Shown here: positions 60,865 to 64,000 of the stretch, piece after piece
How the letters are laid out: each line of letters opens with the position of its first letter
Position numbering within the stretch: position 1 is the first letter of the stretch
Assembly (NCBI RefSeq): GCF_001898805.1
Contig: NZ_MKVJ01000021.1
Coordinates: 238,506-302,505 of the forward strand
DNA from: Leifsonia sp. 71-9
GTDB taxonomy: Bacteria > Actinomycetota > Actinomycetes > Actinomycetales > Microbacteriaceae
Direction: 5' to 3'
Length of the DNA stretch: 64,000 nt
Position numbers and translations under genes: made by a program
The notes under the pieces: generated by a model
The model's database searches: none
Told to the model about the DNA's origin: nothing
What the model saw: the letters and a program-made list of their open reading frames with translations, nothing else

Positions 60865-62109
60865 GTGGACGAATGGAACTGGGCCGGCAACCACCGCTAC
60901 GCCGCGAGCCGCATCGCGACGCCGCGGAGCGTGGACGAGCTGCGCGAGCTGATCGCGGGTGCGCGGTCGGTGCGGGCCCTCGGCAGCCGCCATTCGTTCA
61001 ACGACCTCGCCGACACCGACGACCTCCTGGTCAGCACGGCCGGTCTGCCGGGCGGCGTGCGCATCGACGCGGAGGCGCGCACCGCGACCGTCGGCGGCGG
61101 GGTCCGCTACGGCGACCTCGCGCGCGAGCTGGAGGCTGCGGGCTGGGCCCTCCACAACCTCGCCTCCCTCCCGCATATCTCGGTGGCGGGCGCGATCGCG
61201 ACCTCCACCCACGGCTCCGGCGACCGCAACGGGACGCTCGCGACGGCGGTGGCCGGGCTCCGCATCCTTCGTGCCGACGGCGAGGTCGTCGAGCTGCGTC
61301 GCGGGGACGACGACTTCGACGGCGCGGTCGTGTCGCTCGGAGCGCTCGGCGTCGTGCTCGAGGTCACCCTCGACATCCGCCCCACCTTCACCGTGCGGCA
61401 GCGGCTCTTCGGCGGCGTGCCGTGGGAGGCGGTCACGAGCCGGTTCGACGAGGTCACCTCGGCGGCCTACAGCGTCTCGCTCTTCACGAACTGGGACGAG
61501 GAGGCCGTGAGCCTCGGCTGGATCAAAGAGCTCGCCGACACACCCTCCCCGATCGGCGACGACTTCTTCGGCGCCCCCGCGCTGACCGAGGCCCGGCACA
61601 TGATCGCGACGATGGACGTGCGCAACACGACCGAGCAGCTCGGCGTGCCCGGACCGTGGAGCGAGCGGCTCGCGCACTTCCGCTTCGAGTTCACGCCGTC
61701 GAACGGCGCGGAGATCCAGTCCGAGTACCTCGTGCCGCGCGCCAACGCGGTGACGGCGATCGACGCGGTCCGCTCGCTCGCCCCGCTGCTCGCGCCGCTG
61801 CTGCAGATCAGCGAGATCCGCACGGCGGCGGCGGACGACCTCTGGCTGTCGAGCGCCTACGGCACCGACGTGGTCGGCCTCCACTTCACCTGGGTGCGCG
61901 ATCAGGAGGGCGTGGAGGCGGTGCTTCCGGCGCTCGAGGACGCGCTGCTCCCCCTCGGCGCCCGCCCCCACTGGGGCAAGCTCTATCTCGACCTCGCGGG
62001 CGTCGTTCCGACGCTCTACCCGCGCCTCGACGACTTCCGCACCCTCGCCGAGCGCTTCGACCCCACCGGCCGCTTCCGCAACCCCTTCCTCACCCGCCTC
62101 CTCGGCTAG
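60865..62109 (+). CDS. FAD-binding alditol/xylitol oxidase
   Basis: The 414-residue enzyme matches AldO-type oxidases: it starts with NWAGNHRYAA, has FAD-attachment motif GSRHSFNDLADT (His about 46, expected to bind FAD covalently), and HISVAGAIATSTHGSG. The C-terminal ALO domain ends HWGKLYLD and FDPTGRFRNPFL. It should oxidise sugar alcohols such as xylitol with release of hydrogen peroxide. GTG start with GAAGGAGGA four bases before. It ends at a 22-bp hairpin. Confidence 0.9.
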   Translation: MDEWNWAGNHRYAASRIATPRSVDELRELIAGARSVRALGSRHSFNDLADTDDLLVSTAGLPGGVRIDAEARTATVGGGVRYGDLARELEAAGWALHNLASLPHISVAGAIATSTHGSGDRNGTLATAVAGLRILRADGEVVELRRGDDDFDGAVVSLGALGVVLEVTLDIRPTFTVRQRLFGGVPWEAVTSRFDEVTSAAYSVSLFTNWDEEAVSLGWIKELADTPSPIGDDFFGAPALTEARHMIATMDVRNTTEQLGVPGPWSERLAHFRFEFTPSNGAEIQSEYLVPRANAVTAIDAVRSLAPLLAPLLQISEIRTAAADDLWLSSAYGTDVVGLHFTWVRDQEGVEAVLPALEDALLPLGARPHWGKLYLDLAGVVPTLYPRLDDFRTLAERFDPTGRFRNPFLTRLLG

Positions 62110-62117
62110 CCGGCCCG

Positions 62118-62174
62118 CGAGCACAGGAAAAGTGCTCGATTCCGCCCGGCTTTCGAGCACTTTTCCTGTGCTCG
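62118..62174. terminator. Perfect 22-bp hairpin between alditol oxidase and purD
   Basis: Arms 62118-62139 and 62153-62174 are exact reverse complements around a 13-base loop. The outer core CGAGCACAGGAAAAGTGC matches the hairpin at 39831 with one change. Confidence 0.85.
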
Positions 62175-62199
62175 GCGGCTGACTCGCGGGCCGGGTGGG

Positions 62200-63453
62200 T
62201 CAGGAGACGCGGGCCGCGATGTCGGTGCGGTACTGGGAGCCGTCGAGGTGGATGCGGCCGACGGCCTCGTAGGCGCGGTCGCGCGCCTCGGCGAAGGTCG
62301 TGCCGCGGGCGACGACCGAGAGCACGCGTCCGCCGGTCGCCAGCAGCGCGCCCGACTCGTCGCGGGCCGTCGCGGCGTGCGCGATGGTGACCTCGGGAAC
62401 GCCCGCGGCCTCCTCCAGCCCGGTGATCGGGCGGCCGGTCAGCGGCGCCTCCGGGTAGCCCTCGCTCGCGACCACGACGGTCACGGCCGTGTCGAGCGCG
62501 AACTCGGGGCGCGGCATCCCGGCCAGCGCGCCGGTCGCGGCCGCGAACAACAGCGACGACAGCGGCGTGACCAGCCGGGGGAGCACGACCTGGGTCTCCG
62601 GGTCGCCGAAGCGGGCGTTGAACTCGATGACGCGAATGCCGCGCTCGGTCATGATGAGCCCGCAGTAGAGGAGGCCGATGAACGGCGTCTGCTCGACGGC
62701 CAGCCGGCGGACGGTCGGCAGCGCCACGGTGTCGATGACCTCGTCGACGAACGTCTCCGGCAGCCATGGCAGCGGCGAGTACGCGCCCATGCCGCCGGTG
62801 TTGGGGCCGGCGTCGCCGTCGAGGAGGCGCTTGTAGTCCTGCGCCGGGCTGAGGGGGAGGACGGTGTGGCCGTCGCTGACGAGGAAGAGGGAGACCTCCT
62901 GGCCGTCGAGGAACTCCTCGATCAGCACCCCGCCCTGGGTGAGGTAGTGCTCCGCGTGGGCGAGCGCGGCGGCGCGGTCCTCGGTGACGAGCACGCCCTT
63001 GCCCGCGGCGAGTCCGTCGGCCTTGATCACATAGGGGGCGCCGAGGTCGTCGAGGGCCGTCTCGACCTCGGCGAGGGTCCCGGCGCGCACGGCACGGCCG
63101 GTGGGCACGCCCGCCGCCTCCATGATGCGCTTCGCGAAGGTCTTGGAACCCTCCAGCTGCGCGGCGGCCTTGCCCGGGCCGAAGACCGGGATGCCGCGGG
63201 TGCGCAGCGGGTCGGCGACGCCGGCGACCAGCGGGGCCTCGGGACCGATGACGACGAGCTCGATGCCGTTCTCGATCGCGTACTCGGCGACGGCGGCGCC
63301 ATCGAGCGGATCGAGCGCGGTGTCCACCGCGACGTCGGCCGCGATCCCCGCGTTGCCGGGGGCGGCGACGATCTCGTGACCCGCCTCCTCCGCGAGGAGC
63401 GCGGTGATGATGGCGTGCTCGCGGGCACCGGAACCGAGGACGAGAATCTTCAC
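62200..63453 (-). CDS. purD: Phosphoribosylamine-glycine ligase
   Basis: The 417-residue ATP-grasp enzyme makes GAR. Motifs [14 protein letters not shown], the [15 protein letters not shown] loop, [11 protein letters not shown] and [13 protein letters not shown] are intact. The start is GTG; TAGCAT lies six bases upstream at 63460-63465, so the mRNA is probably leaderless. Confidence 0.96.
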   Translation of the reverse strand: MKILVLGSGAREHAIITALLAEEAGHEIVAAPGNAGIAADVAVDTALDPLDGAAVAEYAIENGIELVVIGPEAPLVAGVADPLRTRGIPVFGPGKAAAQLEGSKTFAKRIMEAAGVPTGRAVRAGTLAEVETALDDLGAPYVIKADGLAAGKGVLVTEDRAAALAHAEHYLTQGGVLIEEFLDGQEVSLFLVSDGHTVLPLSPAQDYKRLLDGDAGPNTGGMGAYSPLPWLPETFVDEVIDTVALPTVRRLAVEQTPFIGLLYCGLIMTERGIRVIEFNARFGDPETQVVLPRLVTPLSSLLFAAATGALAGMPRPEFALDTAVTVVVASEGYPEAPLTGRPITGLEEAAGVPEVTIAHAATARDESGALLATGGRVLSVVARGTTFAEARDRAYEAVGRIHLDGSQYRTDIAARVS

Positions 63454-63459
63454 GCGACC

Positions 63460-63465
63460 ATGCTA
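63460..63465 (-). promoter_or_regulatory. purD -10 box (leaderless)
   Basis: TAGCAT on the minus strand lies six bases before the purD GTG. The divergent small gene starts 46 bases to the right. Confidence 0.55.
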
Positions 63466-63510
63466 GAGGGCCGCGGTGAGTGCCCGCCGCCCCGGTGGGA
63501 GGATGGACGC

Positions 63511-63867
63511 ATGGCCCGAGCGAAGATCCCCGACTCCGAGGGCGGCCCCGCGGTGCGTGCGGCGCTCGCCGAGGGCGCCGACCGCAACACCACCGCGACC
63601 GCCGTGCGCTACCTCCTGCAGCTGCTGGCGGAGCGCGCGCCGGGCAACACCGTGGAGGTGCGCGTGCCGCCGTTCGGGGCGACCCAGTGCATCCCGGGCC
63701 CCCGCCACACGCGCGGCACCCCGCCCAACGTCATCGAGACCGACCCGACGACCTGGCTCGCGCTCGCCTCCGGCGCTCTGACCTGGGACGACGGCCTCGC
63801 CTCCGGCTCCGTGCACGCGTCGGGCCAGCGCGCGTCCCTCGACGGCCTGCTCCCTCTCCGCTACTGA
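63511..63867 (+). CDS. Sterol-carrier-family small protein
   Basis: The 118-residue protein resembles actinobacterial proteins annotated as sterol carrier family, with the MysG/SCP2-like pattern VEVRVPPFGATQCI, then PNVIETDPTTWLALASG and the end VHASGQRASLDGLLPL. It probably binds a small hydrophobic ligand or acts as a cofactor domain; the real role is unknown. GAGGAT lies six bases before ATG 63511. Confidence 0.78.
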   Translation: MARAKIPDSEGGPAVRAALAEGADRNTTATAVRYLLQLLAERAPGNTVEVRVPPFGATQCIPGPRHTRGTPPNVIETDPTTWLALASGALTWDDGLASGSVHASGQRASLDGLLPLRY

Positions 63868-63927
63868 GCGGGGGAAGCCGCTGCCGGGGTGGGCGTCCAC
63901 CCAGGCGGCGTAAGGGACAATGGACGC

Positions 63928-64000
63928 ATGACCGATAATCCGGAGGAGCAGGCGTCCGTCACCGAGGCGGAGGTGCGGGTGCACCGTTCGCCGCGCTACT
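63928..64000 (+). CDS. Start of an unidentified gene cut by the window edge
   Basis: ATG 63928 opens a frame running to the window end, encoding MTDNPEEQASVTEAEVRVHR and a few more residues. GACAAT lies six bases upstream, the same promoter spacing as many genes here. An acidic then basic N-terminus suggests a membrane protein, but the visible part is too short to name. Confidence 0.5.
   Translation, partial: MTDNPEEQASVTEAEVRVHRSPRY

Overview
The window is high-GC DNA with GTG/ATG/TTG starts, tightly packed genes and NANNNT -10 boxes, typical of an actinobacterium. Gene content (PurSQL-type FGAM synthase, DUF3052, DUF6325, CE1758/CE1759 flavin pair, LAxTG sorting signal, Eis-like acetyltransferase, sterol-carrier-like small protein) fits Microbacteriaceae and looks Leifsonia-like; the genus is an inference. 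I see no rRNA, tRNA, CRISPR array, insertion sequence, prophage or riboswitch. The region reads as chromosomal core interrupted by small accessory operons.

Layout. 0.15-3.2 kb: an SsuABC-type sulfonate/nitrate/taurine importer (minus strand). 3.3-10.8 kb: exonuclease III divergent from pyrE, a very proline-rich septum-formation-domain membrane protein, a DUF4303 protein, a NagD-like HAD phosphatase, a TrmH-type RNA methyltransferase, DUF3052 and a metallophosphoesterase. 10.8-19.0 kb: a membrane cluster with two YhgE/Pip proteins, a stand-alone ATP-binding-cassette-like protein without Walker A, a TetR regulator, and an MMPL transporter whose extra C-terminus is a second degenerate cassette-like domain. 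19.2-26.2 kb: purA, Eis-like GNAT, an ABC exporter pair, chorismate mutase, SDR and OsmC/Ohr. 26.2-32.3 kb: Xre plus membrane protein, a processive GT2 glycosyltransferase, the CE1758/CE1759 flavin pair, a DMT transporter and an SDR. 32.4-41 kb: purL, an ECF sigma factor with a membrane partner, yegP, a DUF3817 protein, ilvD, an MmyB-type regulator, purQ and purS. 40.9-45.1 kb: a kynurenine operon (kynA, amidohydrolase, kynU, PaaX regulator) in which no canonical formamidase is present. 45.2-49.5 kb: an LAHTG-anchored surface protein divergent from a one-chain sigma factor/zinc-finger anti-sigma/transmembrane/Ig-like protein, with a large palindrome between them. 49.8-53.1 kb: a phosphonate-associated trio (FAD oxidase, PhnX-like HAD, zinc alcohol dehydrogenase). 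53.2-64 kb: a YqhA-like protein, a uracil-DNA-glycosylase-like protein, PadR plus DHA2 exporter, purC, SDR/DUF4386/MarR, SHOCT and DUF6325 proteins, alditol oxidase, purD and a sterol-carrier-like protein.

How the genes work together. Purine genes (purA, purL, purQ, purS, purC, purD) are scattered between accessory modules. All but purA lie on the minus strand, several with their own promoter. The kyn operon should take tryptophan to anthranilate and alanine, with the embedded amidohydrolase as the best candidate for the formamidase step. The MMPL/Pip/pseudo-cassette cluster and the membrane-anchored sigma factor with its surface protein are the most likely places for undescribed biology.

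Two genome-scale patterns stand out. First, many genes have a -10 hexamer exactly six bases before the start codon, predicting leaderless mRNAs. Second, convergent gene ends often carry long, near-perfect hairpins, and some share the same sequence core at distant sites.
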